Positions 46,231 to 54,442 of a stretch of DNA of 64,000 bases are shown here, piece after piece. The translations under genes were made by a program, and so were the position numbers. The stretch is from Candidatus Neomarinimicrobiota bacterium. Lineage in GTDB: Bacteria; Fidelibacterota; UBA2242; B5-G15. The stretch spans positions 1 to 64,000 of the forward strand of contig JACDNV010000001.1 in the NCBI GenBank assembly GCA_017656425.1, given 5' to 3'. Under the pieces are notes generated by a model that did not search any database, had not been told where the DNA came from, and saw only the letters and a program-made list of their open reading frames with translations. Positions within the stretch are counted from its first letter, which is position 1; every line of letters begins with the position of its first letter.

Positions 46231-47513
46231 AAATCCTCCAATGGACATAATCTACACAAATCTTTATCACAATACAAAAAATTAAAATCTATCAGTCCCT
46301 GTAGTTCAAGATTCGAGCTAATGTCATTCTTCTTAATATTAAGGCTCTTAATCATTTTGAGTATCTTATTGGGAATTTCTCCCACTTTCACATTCTCCAT
46401 TAACTGAAAAATATTATTTCTGCAATCAATTTTGTCATTAATATTAACCAAGGCAAGAAGATATGGCAGAATTACATTTATTAATATATCGTTAACTCTA
46501 CTTTTGCCCATTAATTTTCTTAAACCCATACCTCCCAGTAATGGATGATTACGCCAGAAATACACAGGATTTTGAAACAAATTAAAAAACCATTCTATTT
46601 TTTCATCTACTTCTCGTTTGCTACAAAAATTCGCAACTAAAACATCTATAAAGGATTTTGGATATATCTTTGAAATAATTTGTGATAGAGCAAGTATTCG
46701 TATAAATGGGCTATTATAAGGACGAATCGATGTAAAATCCCAGTTGTTAAAATCAACAACCTTTAGATTAAAATTTCTTCTTGCACTATTCCATATTTTC
46801 CTTAAGACAATTGTGTACTCATGATTTATTTCCGTACACTTCGATAGCATCCCGCTTGCACCGAGTAACAGTGATTCAATTATAACGATCTCTCTATATT
46901 TATTTTTGAAATAAGCTATATTTGAATATAATATATTTATAGGAACTATCTTTGCAAGAAGGTAAAATCCCTCCCGATTCTGGCTATAACCAAAAGCTTC
47001 AAGTATATATTCATATAATACCTGATTTGGGACTCTATTATTAATTGCTTCGGTAAATTTGATACTCTTTTTTTTGACTCTCCCTAAACCCAAATTCTTC
47101 ATATAATTTTTTATTTTACTGTAATCTATAACTTTCTCCCTGCACTTCCCTATCTGCTGATTTTCCGTGATCAATTCCCTTGGTAATTGAACAGTAAGTA
47201 CATTTTTATTTTTTCTATTCTTAATTGGTATACCTTCATCATTAACAACTAGGTGCAATATAACATGCTCATAATTGGGATTCATATCATGTCTATGAAG
47301 ATACCAATCTCCAGAATTTATATGAATTTCAATATCACCTTTTAACATTTTATTACCAACCATTATAATCGCAGATTTATAATCTGGACCTTTTCCTTTA
47401 TTTTTCAATCCTAAGGAAACTATACAAATCCTCCTTCCATCTTTTAGAGATAGTATTGGAAAACTCTTAGAATACTCCTCCCATAGCGAGCATAGTTCTC
47501 TTTCAGGTATCAT
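46227..47513 (-). CDS. DUF2851 family protein
   Basis: 428 residues. The N-terminal quarter holds the family signature around GKGPDYKSAIIMVG and GDIEIHINSGDWYLHRHDMN, followed by EHVILHLVVNDEG. The rest is a helical region without a motif I recognise; a few Cys residues at the C-terminus (YCDKDLCRLCPLEDL) could bind a metal. DUF2851 proteins are nearly restricted to FCB and related bacteria and have no established function. The gene starts exactly on the last base of plsC's stop (TAATG) and ends on the rfaE2 start (ATGA). The tight packing suggests a coupled envelope-lipid cluster. Confidence 0.82.
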   Translation of the reverse strand: MIPERELCSLWEEYSKSFPILSLKDGRRICIVSLGLKNKGKGPDYKSAIIMVGNKMLKGDIEIHINSGDWYLHRHDMNPNYEHVILHLVVNDEGIPIKNRKNKNVLTVQLPRELITENQQIGKCREKVIDYSKIKNYMKNLGLGRVKKKSIKFTEAINNRVPNQVLYEYILEAFGYSQNREGFYLLAKIVPINILYSNIAYFKNKYREIVIIESLLLGASGMLSKCTEINHEYTIVLRKIWNSARRNFNLKVVDFNNWDFTSIRPYNSPFIRILALSQIISKIYPKSFIDVLVANFCSKREVDEKIEWFFNLFQNPVYFWRNHPLLGGMGLRKLMGKSRVNDILINVILPYLLALVNINDKIDCRNNIFQLMENVKVGEIPNKILKMIKSLNIKKNDISSNLELQGLIDFNFLYCDKDLCRLCPLEDL

Positions 47514-48217
47514 TATATGATTAATTTTTTGTTTTGCTCAATTTCTCTTCTTATTTCTTCTTTTACGGATTCTATCTCCTCTTCCGATTTTACACACCGT
47601 GGCTCCAATACTCTAATAACAACCTTACCAGGTTTAATATCAATTTTTCTCTTCGGAGTTATTTTTCCAGTACCTATTAAAGCAATGGGTAAGATAGGAA
47701 CACCAAATTTATAACTCAATACAAAAGCACCCTTTTTAAAAGGAAGAAGCTCTCCAGTCACGCTTCTTGTTCCTTCAGGGAATACAATGGTGGATACACC
47801 TTTCTTAAACATTTTACCCACTTTTTTATTTATCTCATCCACAGACTTCCTTGGATTCTCTCTGTCAATTGATATGTGTCTTCCAGACATTAATATCCAT
47901 CCAAGTAAAGGTATACGAAATAACTCTTTTTTGGCAAGGAATCTGAAATTTAACGGTATATATGCAGCTATTACCAAGATGTCAAGCGCACTTTCATGAT
48001 TTGAAACTATTACATAACTCTTAGTCCTGTCTATTTTTTCCAAACCCTTTATTTCCACTCTTATACCTCCAGTCTTCAAAATAGCTCGAGCCCACATTCG
48101 CATCATTACACTATGAAACCAGCCCTTTCTATCAAAAATGTCTACAATTATTACAATAAGACCAGGAATGATTAAAAGTATGGTCATAACAAATAAAATT
48201 AATATTACCCTAATCAC
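47513..48217 (-). CDS. plsC: 1-acyl-sn-glycerol-3-phosphate acyltransferase
   Basis: 234 residues. It makes phosphatidic acid by acylating lysophosphatidic acid. The HX4D catalytic motif is NHESALDI (about residues 70-78), and the substrate motif FPEGTRSVTGEL follows near 145. One or two N-terminal hydrophobic spans anchor it (about 4-26). The start is GTG at 48217; a weak AAGG lies upstream. Downstream it shares one base with the DUF2851 start. The family can acylate other lipids, so the exact acceptor is inferred. Confidence 0.88.
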   Translation of the reverse strand: MIRVILILFVMTILLIIPGLIVIIVDIFDRKGWFHSVMMRMWARAILKTGGIRVEIKGLEKIDRTKSYVIVSNHESALDILVIAAYIPLNFRFLAKKELFRIPLLGWILMSGRHISIDRENPRKSVDEINKKVGKMFKKGVSTIVFPEGTRSVTGELLPFKKGAFVLSYKFGVPILPIALIGTGKITPKRKIDIKPGKVVIRVLEPRCVKSEEEIESVKEEIRREIEQNKKLII

Positions 48218-48244
48218 TTCTTAAATACCTTAGATTTAATCCTC

Positions 48245-48877
48245 CTACTTATTTAATTGCATAATTTCATGATCACTGATATAATTTACCCGCCCATATA
48301 GTTTGGCAAAGTATAAAACCATAAATGAAAACTCCGCCCTCTCAAGATTGTAATATGCTTCCTTTATATTACATCCTGCCACCACAAGTCCGTGGTTGGC
48401 TAATAACACTGCGTTTGTTAGCTTCAACTTATCACAGACATTTTTAGCGAGTTCAAGTGAACCTGGTGGACTGAATCCTACAAGTGGAACATTTCCGAAT
48501 TCAAAGGTTTCAGGCAAAATATATCCATCAAGAGAAATACCGGAGACAGCGCAAATGGTTGAATAGGGCGGGTGAGCATGGATAATACAATTTATTTTAT
48601 TATTCTCTTTCAACGAAAAAAGATGAAGTCTGTATTCAATGGACGGCTTTAAATCTGTCTGATTTACAACATTTCCTTCAAAATCCATTTTTATTATTTC
48701 ATCAATACTTAATTCTCCTTTACACATGCCAGATGGAGTAATCAAAAAATATTTATCATCAAGTCGAACACTTATATTACCATCACTGGCCACGATATAT
48801 CTATACTTATATAATTTCTGGCCCACCTCACATATCTTTTTTCTGAGCTCCAACTCATTCTTACTATAAGCTGACAT
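48245..48877 (-). CDS. Class II aldolase/adducin-family protein (fuculose-phosphate aldolase-like)
   Basis: 210 residues of the class II aldolase/epimerase fold. Zinc ligands and catalytic Glu can be placed: Glu in PSIEYRLHLF (about 72), His-x-His in IHAHPPYS (about 98-100) and a third His in LLANHGLVVAG (about 155). These residues resemble L-fuculose-1-phosphate aldolase. The same fold includes methylthioribulose-1-phosphate dehydratase and L-ribulose-5-phosphate epimerase, so the substrate is open. GGGGAG site before the ATG. It lies between serS (4 bases upstream) and plsC. Confidence 0.85.
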   Translation of the reverse strand: MSAYSKNELELRKKICEVGQKLYKYRYIVASDGNISVRLDDKYFLITPSGMCKGELSIDEIIKMDFEGNVVNQTDLKPSIEYRLHLFSLKENNKINCIIHAHPPYSTICAVSGISLDGYILPETFEFGNVPLVGFSPPGSLELAKNVCDKLKLTNAVLLANHGLVVAGCNIKEAYYNLERAEFSFMVLYFAKLYGRVNYISDHEIMQLNK

Positions 48878-48881
48878 TATT

Positions 48882-50159
48882 TTACTCCCCTTTTTTTATT
48901 ATCGAAAATCCTGCATATTTTTGCAATACCTCAGGAATAAATACTGTCCCCTCATCCGTCTGATAGGTTTCCAGTAATGCAACCATTAGCCTTGGTGTGG
49001 CTACTCCAGAACCATTTAGAGTGTGTACATAATCAACTCTATTGTCGCTCGATCTTCTGTATCGTATATTTGCTCTCCTTGCCTGAAAATCCTCAAAATT
49101 ACTTACACTCGATACTTCCAGGTATTTTCCAGTAGCTGGTGCCCAGACTTCTATATCATAACATTTAGCCGCCGCAAAACTCAAGTCCCCGGTACATAGT
49201 TCTACAATCCTGTAATGTAATCCCAATAGCTGCAATATTTCCTCGGCATCAGACAATATCAACTCAAGGTGATGATAAGAGGCATCTGGTGTCGTAAAAT
49301 GGACAAGCTCTACTTTATTAAACTGATGTACACGAATAAGCCCCCTCGTCTCTTTACCATAAGACCCAGCTTCCCTTCTAAAACATGCTGAGTATGAGAC
49401 ATATTTAATTGGAAGCTTCTTCTCAGGAATTATCTCATCTCTATGAATATTTGTAACAGGCACTTCTGCTGTTGGAATCAGAAATAAATCGTCTTCACTT
49501 ATCCTATACATATCTTCTTCCAGCTTTGGTAATTGTCCCGTCCCGAAGGTAGATTCCCTTGTCACCAGATACGGAGGGAAAACTTCCTTGTAGCCATGAT
49601 TTTCAATATGATAATCAAGCATAAAATTTATTAGAGCTCGTTCAAGCCTTGCTCCTTTTCCTATAAACATGGGAAACCCAGTCCCTGAAATTTTTGATGC
49701 CCTTTTAAATTCGAGTATTCCAAGCGACTCTCCTAATTCAAGATGGTCCTTAATTTCAAAATCAAATTCTGGTTTTGAACCATGTTGCCTTATTACAATA
49801 TTCTCATCTGGTCCTGAGCCTACTTTAACAGATGGATGGGGAATGTTAGGAATATTTGATAGTGTATCCTCAATTTGGTCGCTTATTTCTTTGAGTTCCC
49901 CTTCCAACTTTTTTATTTTTTCACCAACTTCACGCATCTGCCTTATTTTATCTGTAGCATCTTCTCCTGTTTTTTTTATCTCCGCAATTTCTCTTGACAC
50001 TTTATTTCTCATATATCTTAATTCATCAATCTCCCTTATAATGTCTCTCCTTCTAACATCCTTATTTAATATTTTTTCAATCTCTCCTTCAACACCCTTT
50101 TTCTTCAATCCCTCAATGTATTTTTCTGGATTCTGCCTTATTTTTTTTAAATCCAGCAT
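48882..50159 (-). CDS. serS: Seryl-tRNA synthetase
   Basis: 425 residues, normal length. An N-terminal antiparallel coiled coil (about 28-100) recognises the long variable arm of tRNA-Ser. Class II motif 2 is at about 255-290 (SACFRREAGSYGKETRGLIR), and motif 3 lies near 385 (GSGVATPRLMVALLETYQ). The serine pocket segment is in the VHQFNKVELVHF part. AGAGG site before the ATG. It attaches serine to tRNA-Ser. Co-directional with the class II aldolase 4 bases downstream. Confidence 0.96.
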   Translation of the reverse strand: MLDLKKIRQNPEKYIEGLKKKGVEGEIEKILNKDVRRRDIIREIDELRYMRNKVSREIAEIKKTGEDATDKIRQMREVGEKIKKLEGELKEISDQIEDTLSNIPNIPHPSVKVGSGPDENIVIRQHGSKPEFDFEIKDHLELGESLGILEFKRASKISGTGFPMFIGKGARLERALINFMLDYHIENHGYKEVFPPYLVTRESTFGTGQLPKLEEDMYRISEDDLFLIPTAEVPVTNIHRDEIIPEKKLPIKYVSYSACFRREAGSYGKETRGLIRVHQFNKVELVHFTTPDASYHHLELILSDAEEILQLLGLHYRIVELCTGDLSFAAAKCYDIEVWAPATGKYLEVSSVSNFEDFQARRANIRYRRSSDNRVDYVHTLNGSGVATPRLMVALLETYQTDEGTVFIPEVLQKYAGFSIIKKGE

Positions 50160-50249
50160 ACTATATTCCTCTCTTTAAATTAACACGTTAAAAGTTATCA
50201 ATTTTTTTATTTCTTTCCAGATAATAAAATTATTTAAGATGTGCTTTGA

Positions 50250-52802
50250 TTATATTCTTCTGTGGTGATATTTTCTTCTAAGTGCCATTAAAATTGTCTG
50301 GACAATTATTTTTAAATCAAGCAAAACCGACATATTTCCTATGTAATAAAGGTCATATCGTAGCTTTTCCTTTACATCATCAATCGTTTCATCATATTTA
50401 TGTTTAATCTGTGCCCAGCCAGTTATACCGGGCTTTACAATCAATCGACGAGAATAAAATCTTACCTTCTTTTCCAATTCATTTACAAAATACGGTCTCT
50501 CAGGTCTTGGGCCAACTATACTCATGTCACCCATCAGAACATTAAAAAACTGCGGCACCTCATCAAGCCCAAATTTCCTCAAAATCCTGCCCACCCTGGT
50601 TATCCTTGGATCATCTCTTTCTGCCCATTTTGGACCAGTTAACTCTTCCGCATCTTTTACCATTGAGCGGAATTTTATCATATTAAACTCTTTTTTGTTT
50701 TTCCCAACTCTCTTCTGTTTGTAAAAAATCGGGCCAGGCGAATCAATAACAATAACAATTGCGATAATCACCCATATCGGAAGAAAAGCTACTAATACAA
50801 ATAATGAGATTAATATATCTATCAATCTTTTGAATAACCATTCCCACGTTTTCATATTGGATTCAAAGAAACGTATTAAAGATATGCCATAAATATGGCT
50901 TGTTTTAAACCCCGACAAAAGATTATAAAAATCCGGTACCAGCTTTATTGAAACTTTGTACTTATTAAATAAAGCAATCAAATCTATTATATCCTCACCG
51001 CCAGGATCATCAAGGGCAATAATCACTTCTTTTATCTTATTTCTTGCGACAATTTCAGGTATTTCATTATAACCCCCGATTATCTCTACGCCATTAATTT
51101 TTTCTCCAATTCTGGGACTATTTTTTTCATCAATTATACCAACGATATCAAATTTTAACTCTGGTATACTTTTAATTTCATCAATTAATCTCTTAACTCG
51201 CCTGCCACCACCAACTACCAATGTTGGTCTTCTTTTAAATCCAAGTATCTCTCTATTCTTTAAAACTGTTATTATCAATAATCTTCCAAAACCTATCCCT
51301 GAAAAAAGAACAAATCCATAAAGCAATAATGCTCTTTTTGATTTACCAAACGGAAACTCTATGCTATACTCCAGAAACCAGAACAATAGAATACCAAAGG
51401 CAACAATCTTTAGCACGTTATACAACATATCTACCCTGCTTACATCCCATTCTATTTTATACAAATCATTCAGACCAATCAAAGAAACCCAGAAAATAAC
51501 AAACCAAACGCACCAGAGCGTCGTTTCATAATCAGACATTTTTTCTACAGGATACATTCTCAAAAACCATAAATAATAGACCAGTAAAAATGAAAGCACA
51601 ATAAAAAAGATATCACTTACAATAAATATTAGCGTCTGTACAAATTCGTCTTTATCAAAAAACTGGGGTTCTTTCTTTGTGCTTCCGCCATTACCGTTCA
51701 GAAGGCTATTTATTTTACCATTCTCATTCCCATTTTCAACAGTTATTAGATTTTTCTCTATCTCAACATATCCCAATCTTCTGATCAAAAGACCGGCAAG
51801 GATTCCGCCAACCAAAAGTATAGTAATACCTCCTTTATCATCAACAAATGTATAAGCAATCCCCATTAAACCCGCCATTATACTAAAAAAGTATATTATT
51901 CTAACAGCATTTAGATGCGAAAAACCGATAGACATCAATCTATGGTGAATATGCTCTTTATCAGCAAGAAACGGATGTGACTTTTTACTCGCTCTACGGA
52001 AAAATGATATTGTAGTATCAAGAAAAGGAATAGCCATAATTGTTAAAATTAATGCTAAATCTATGCTATTCCCAATCCTCTTACCAACTTCTAATGACAT
52101 TATCGATATTGTATATCCCAGAAACAGCGAACCTGAGTCTCCCATAAATATCGACGCAGGGTGGTAATTATATCTTAGAAATCCAAGATTTGATGCAATT
52201 AAGATAATATTTAATATCCCCAGAAAATCATTCCCGTGGTAAAAAGAGATAACTGCAAAACATGTAAATATTATCGTTGAAACACCTGATGCTAATCCAT
52301 CCAGCCCATCCAGCAGATTTAAAGCATTCATAAAGAATACTATCCACAACACAGTAAAAAATGGATTTAAATATCCAAGAGATATATTACCAATTAGGGG
52401 CAACCATACACTGCGAACCTCAAAACCGCTTATAACTACAATAATACTAATAATTATCTGTGCGTAAAATTTTGTTGCAAAACCTAATTTTTTCAAATCA
52501 TCATACAATCCTACAAGAACAGCAAGGAAGGACGGTATTAGCAAATATGGATAATATTTAGGAACACCACCAATCGTATTCCTAAGTAACACTAAGAGTA
52601 GTAACAGCCCTGTTAGAAAAGAAAGATATATTGCAACACCACCCAGGTATGGTATAAAAACTTTATGAACCTTTCTTGGTCCGGGTACATCCCCAATATG
52701 GTATCTCGTAGCAACTGCCCTTGCTATCCTTGTATATACAAATGACGCAGCAAGAGTTACAACAACAATTATGAAATATTTTATATAAACAATTACATCC
52801 AT
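50250..52802 (-). CDS. Fusion of polytopic (WecA/MraY-type) and monotopic (WbaP/WcaJ-type) phosphoglycosyl transferases
   Basis: 850 residues. Residues 1-345 are a complete multi-span UDP-HexNAc:polyprenol-phosphate transferase like WecA/TagO, with Asp101-Asp102 (GLYDDLKKL), NALNLLDGLDGL (159-170), MGDSGSLFLGY (220-230) and HIHH (284-287). A Asn/Gly-rich linker (about 356-380) leads to four further spans (about 388-510), then a Rossmann-like CoA-binding-type region (PTLVVGGGRRVKRLI, about 526-540). A complete monotopic sugar-1-phosphate transferase follows (about 655-850) with YKQKRVGKNKKEFNMIKFRS, catalytic Asp-Glu in LDEVPQ (746-751), VGPRPE (763-768) and PGITGWAQIKHKYDE (791-805). Both halves look intact, so one protein may start two lipid-linked glycans. 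No frameshift is needed to read it. No strong ribosome-binding site before the ATG. Confidence 0.9.
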   Translation of the reverse strand: MDVIVYIKYFIIVVVTLAASFVYTRIARAVATRYHIGDVPGPRKVHKVFIPYLGGVAIYLSFLTGLLLLLVLLRNTIGGVPKYYPYLLIPSFLAVLVGLYDDLKKLGFATKFYAQIIISIIVVISGFEVRSVWLPLIGNISLGYLNPFFTVLWIVFFMNALNLLDGLDGLASGVSTIIFTCFAVISFYHGNDFLGILNIILIASNLGFLRYNYHPASIFMGDSGSLFLGYTISIMSLEVGKRIGNSIDLALILTIMAIPFLDTTISFFRRASKKSHPFLADKEHIHHRLMSIGFSHLNAVRIIYFFSIMAGLMGIAYTFVDDKGGITILLVGGILAGLLIRRLGYVEIEKNLITVENGNENGKINSLLNGNGGSTKKEPQFFDKDEFVQTLIFIVSDIFFIVLSFLLVYYLWFLRMYPVEKMSDYETTLWCVWFVIFWVSLIGLNDLYKIEWDVSRVDMLYNVLKIVAFGILLFWFLEYSIEFPFGKSKRALLLYGFVLFSGIGFGRLLIITVLKNREILGFKRRPTLVVGGGRRVKRLIDEIKSIPELKFDIVGIIDEKNSPRIGEKINGVEIIGGYNEIPEIVARNKIKEVIIALDDPGGEDIIDLIALFNKYKVSIKLVPDFYNLLSGFKTSHIYGISLIRFFESNMKTWEWLFKRLIDILISLFVLVAFLPIWVIIAIVIVIDSPGPIFYKQKRVGKNKKEFNMIKFRSMVKDAEELTGPKWAERDDPRITRVGRILRKFGLDEVPQFFNVLMGDMSIVGPRPERPYFVNELEKKVRFYSRRLIVKPGITGWAQIKHKYDETIDDVKEKLRYDLYYIGNMSVLLDLKIIVQTILMALRRKYHHRRI

Positions 52803-52910
52803 CTATTTGACTCGTTTATTTTACCTAGGAGCTATATTTATATAATTTGTAACAATTTTTCTCAAATCACCTGACAAACTATTTTAATATAACTACCAAA
52901 TTTATATTTT

Positions 52911-53684
52911 TCAATATCCATTTATTAAAAATTTTGTAAGCAAAATAAATTCTTCCGGAGTTAAAGTTTCCGCCCGTCTTGATAGCTCAATTGGACATTT
53001 ATTTTCATCTATCACAAAATCTTTTAATGCATTTTTTAATGTCTTCCTTCTTTTATTGAAACTAATCTTAACGATTTCTTTAAAGTCATTGTAAAAATTT
53101 CCTTCAATTTTCATGTCTTTAAATTCGATTTTTATAAAAGATGACATCACTTCCGGAAAAGGATAAAAACATTTATTCGAAACGTCAAATAACTTTTCAA
53201 TATCTGCTACAAGGCCCAAAATGACAGATAGAATTCCATATTCCTTTGTCCCGGGCTTTGCTATTAATCTCAAAGCAACATCCTTTTGTACCATTAAATG
53301 CACATCTTTAATAATTTCTCTGTTTTCGATAAGCTTAAAGATCAGGGGACTGGTTATGTTATAAGGGATATTGCCAACAACTCTCAATTTAATCCCATCT
53401 TCAAAAATATTTTCAAAATCAAATTTGAGAATATCCTCATTAATTATCTTTATATTTGAATTACAAGAATATTTTTCAATTAAAAAATCACATAAATTCC
53501 TATCTATTTCAATTGCTATTATCTCAACTCCATATTCGACCAATTCATTAGTGAGAGACCCTTTCCCCGGACCAATTTCAACAAATATATCACCTTCAGC
53601 TGGATTAATTGCCCGTATACATTTCCTAATGATATTTTTATCAATCAAAAAATGCTGCCCTAGACTTTTTTTAGGTCTTATCAT
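52911..53684 (-). CDS. rsmA: 16S rRNA dimethyladenosine transferase RsmA/KsgA
   Basis: 257 residues. It dimethylates two adjacent adenines in the 3' hairpin of 16S rRNA late in small-subunit assembly. It begins IRPKKSLGQHFLIDKNIIRK, with the SAM-binding motif FVEIGPGKGSLTNEL and the catalytic NIPYNITSPLIFKL (N-x-PY). The helical C-terminal region contains RRKTLKNALKDF. The start overlaps tatD's stop by ATGA, so the pair is translationally coupled. Confidence 0.95.
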   Translation of the reverse strand: MIRPKKSLGQHFLIDKNIIRKCIRAINPAEGDIFVEIGPGKGSLTNELVEYGVEIIAIEIDRNLCDFLIEKYSCNSNIKIINEDILKFDFENIFEDGIKLRVVGNIPYNITSPLIFKLIENREIIKDVHLMVQKDVALRLIAKPGTKEYGILSVILGLVADIEKLFDVSNKCFYPFPEVMSSFIKIEFKDMKIEGNFYNDFKEIVKISFNKRRKTLKNALKDFVIDENKCPIELSRRAETLTPEEFILLTKFLINGY

Positions 53685-54439
53685 TTTAGGTGGAAAAATT
53701 CAATTGCATTTTGAGTAGTAAAATGGCATACCTCCTCGTAAGGTATCCCTTTATATTCAGCAAGTCTTTTGGCAACATAAACCACATTTTTAGGCTCATT
53801 ATATTCCACCTTAACACCAGCAGGTATTATATATGGTGCGTCTGTCTCTACCATAATACGATCAATTGGTAATAAATCTAACACTTCCATTGTCTTCTTT
53901 CTACCGTAGGTAATACTACCCGTAAAAGAAAAAAATACATCATATTCCAGAAACTTTTTAGTAAAGTATAAATCCGAAGAATAGCAGTGAAAAACAAGTT
54001 TAAAATAGCCAACCTCTTTCACAATTTTTTCAATCTCCGCATCAGCTTTTCTATTATGAACTATAACTGGTTTACCAAATTCCCTTGCCAGCTCTAATTG
54101 AAACATGAAAGCTTTCTTCTGGTCTTTAACAGTAGAATAATTTCTATAAAAATCAAGACCTGTTTCACCGATTGCAACAAATCTATCATCACCGGCTAAC
54201 TGCTCAAGCTCCTTTTCCCAACCGGACTTCAACCTTCCCGAGTCATGAGGATGAATACCACAGGCAGGATAAACAATATCATACCTTTCTGATAAATCCA
54301 ATGCTTTAACAGAAGTCTGCATATCAATACCAGGACAAATAATCTTCTGTACACCACTATCTATAGCCCTACTTATAACCTCGTCTATATCTTCAATCAA
54401 GGGCGGTAAATTTAGATGACAGTGCGTGTCTATTAACAT
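53681..54439 (-). CDS. tatD: TatD-family metal-dependent deoxyribonuclease
   Basis: 252 residues of the TIM-barrel hydrolase family. Metal-binding motifs are DTHCHLN (residues 4-10), GETGLDFYR (about 88-96), VIVHNRKAD (about 122-130), FHCYS (about 150) and VETDAPYI (about 198-205). All the expected His, Glu and Asp ligands are present. TatD trims 3' DNA ends and damaged DNA. It starts 3 bases after the metG stop and overlaps rsmA by ATGA; metG-tatD-rsmA is a widely conserved order. Confidence 0.94.
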   Translation of the reverse strand: MLIDTHCHLNLPPLIEDIDEVISRAIDSGVQKIICPGIDMQTSVKALDLSERYDIVYPACGIHPHDSGRLKSGWEKELEQLAGDDRFVAIGETGLDFYRNYSTVKDQKKAFMFQLELAREFGKPVIVHNRKADAEIEKIVKEVGYFKLVFHCYSSDLYFTKKFLEYDVFFSFTGSITYGRKKTMEVLDLLPIDRIMVETDAPYIIPAGVKVEYNEPKNVVYVAKRLAEYKGIPYEEVCHFTTQNAIEFFHLK

Positions 54440-54442
54440 ATA

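Noticed and set aside
49669-50178. Plus-strand open frame (169 codons) opposite serS
   Set aside because: It is antisense to the well-supported serS coiled coil and has no ribosome-binding site.
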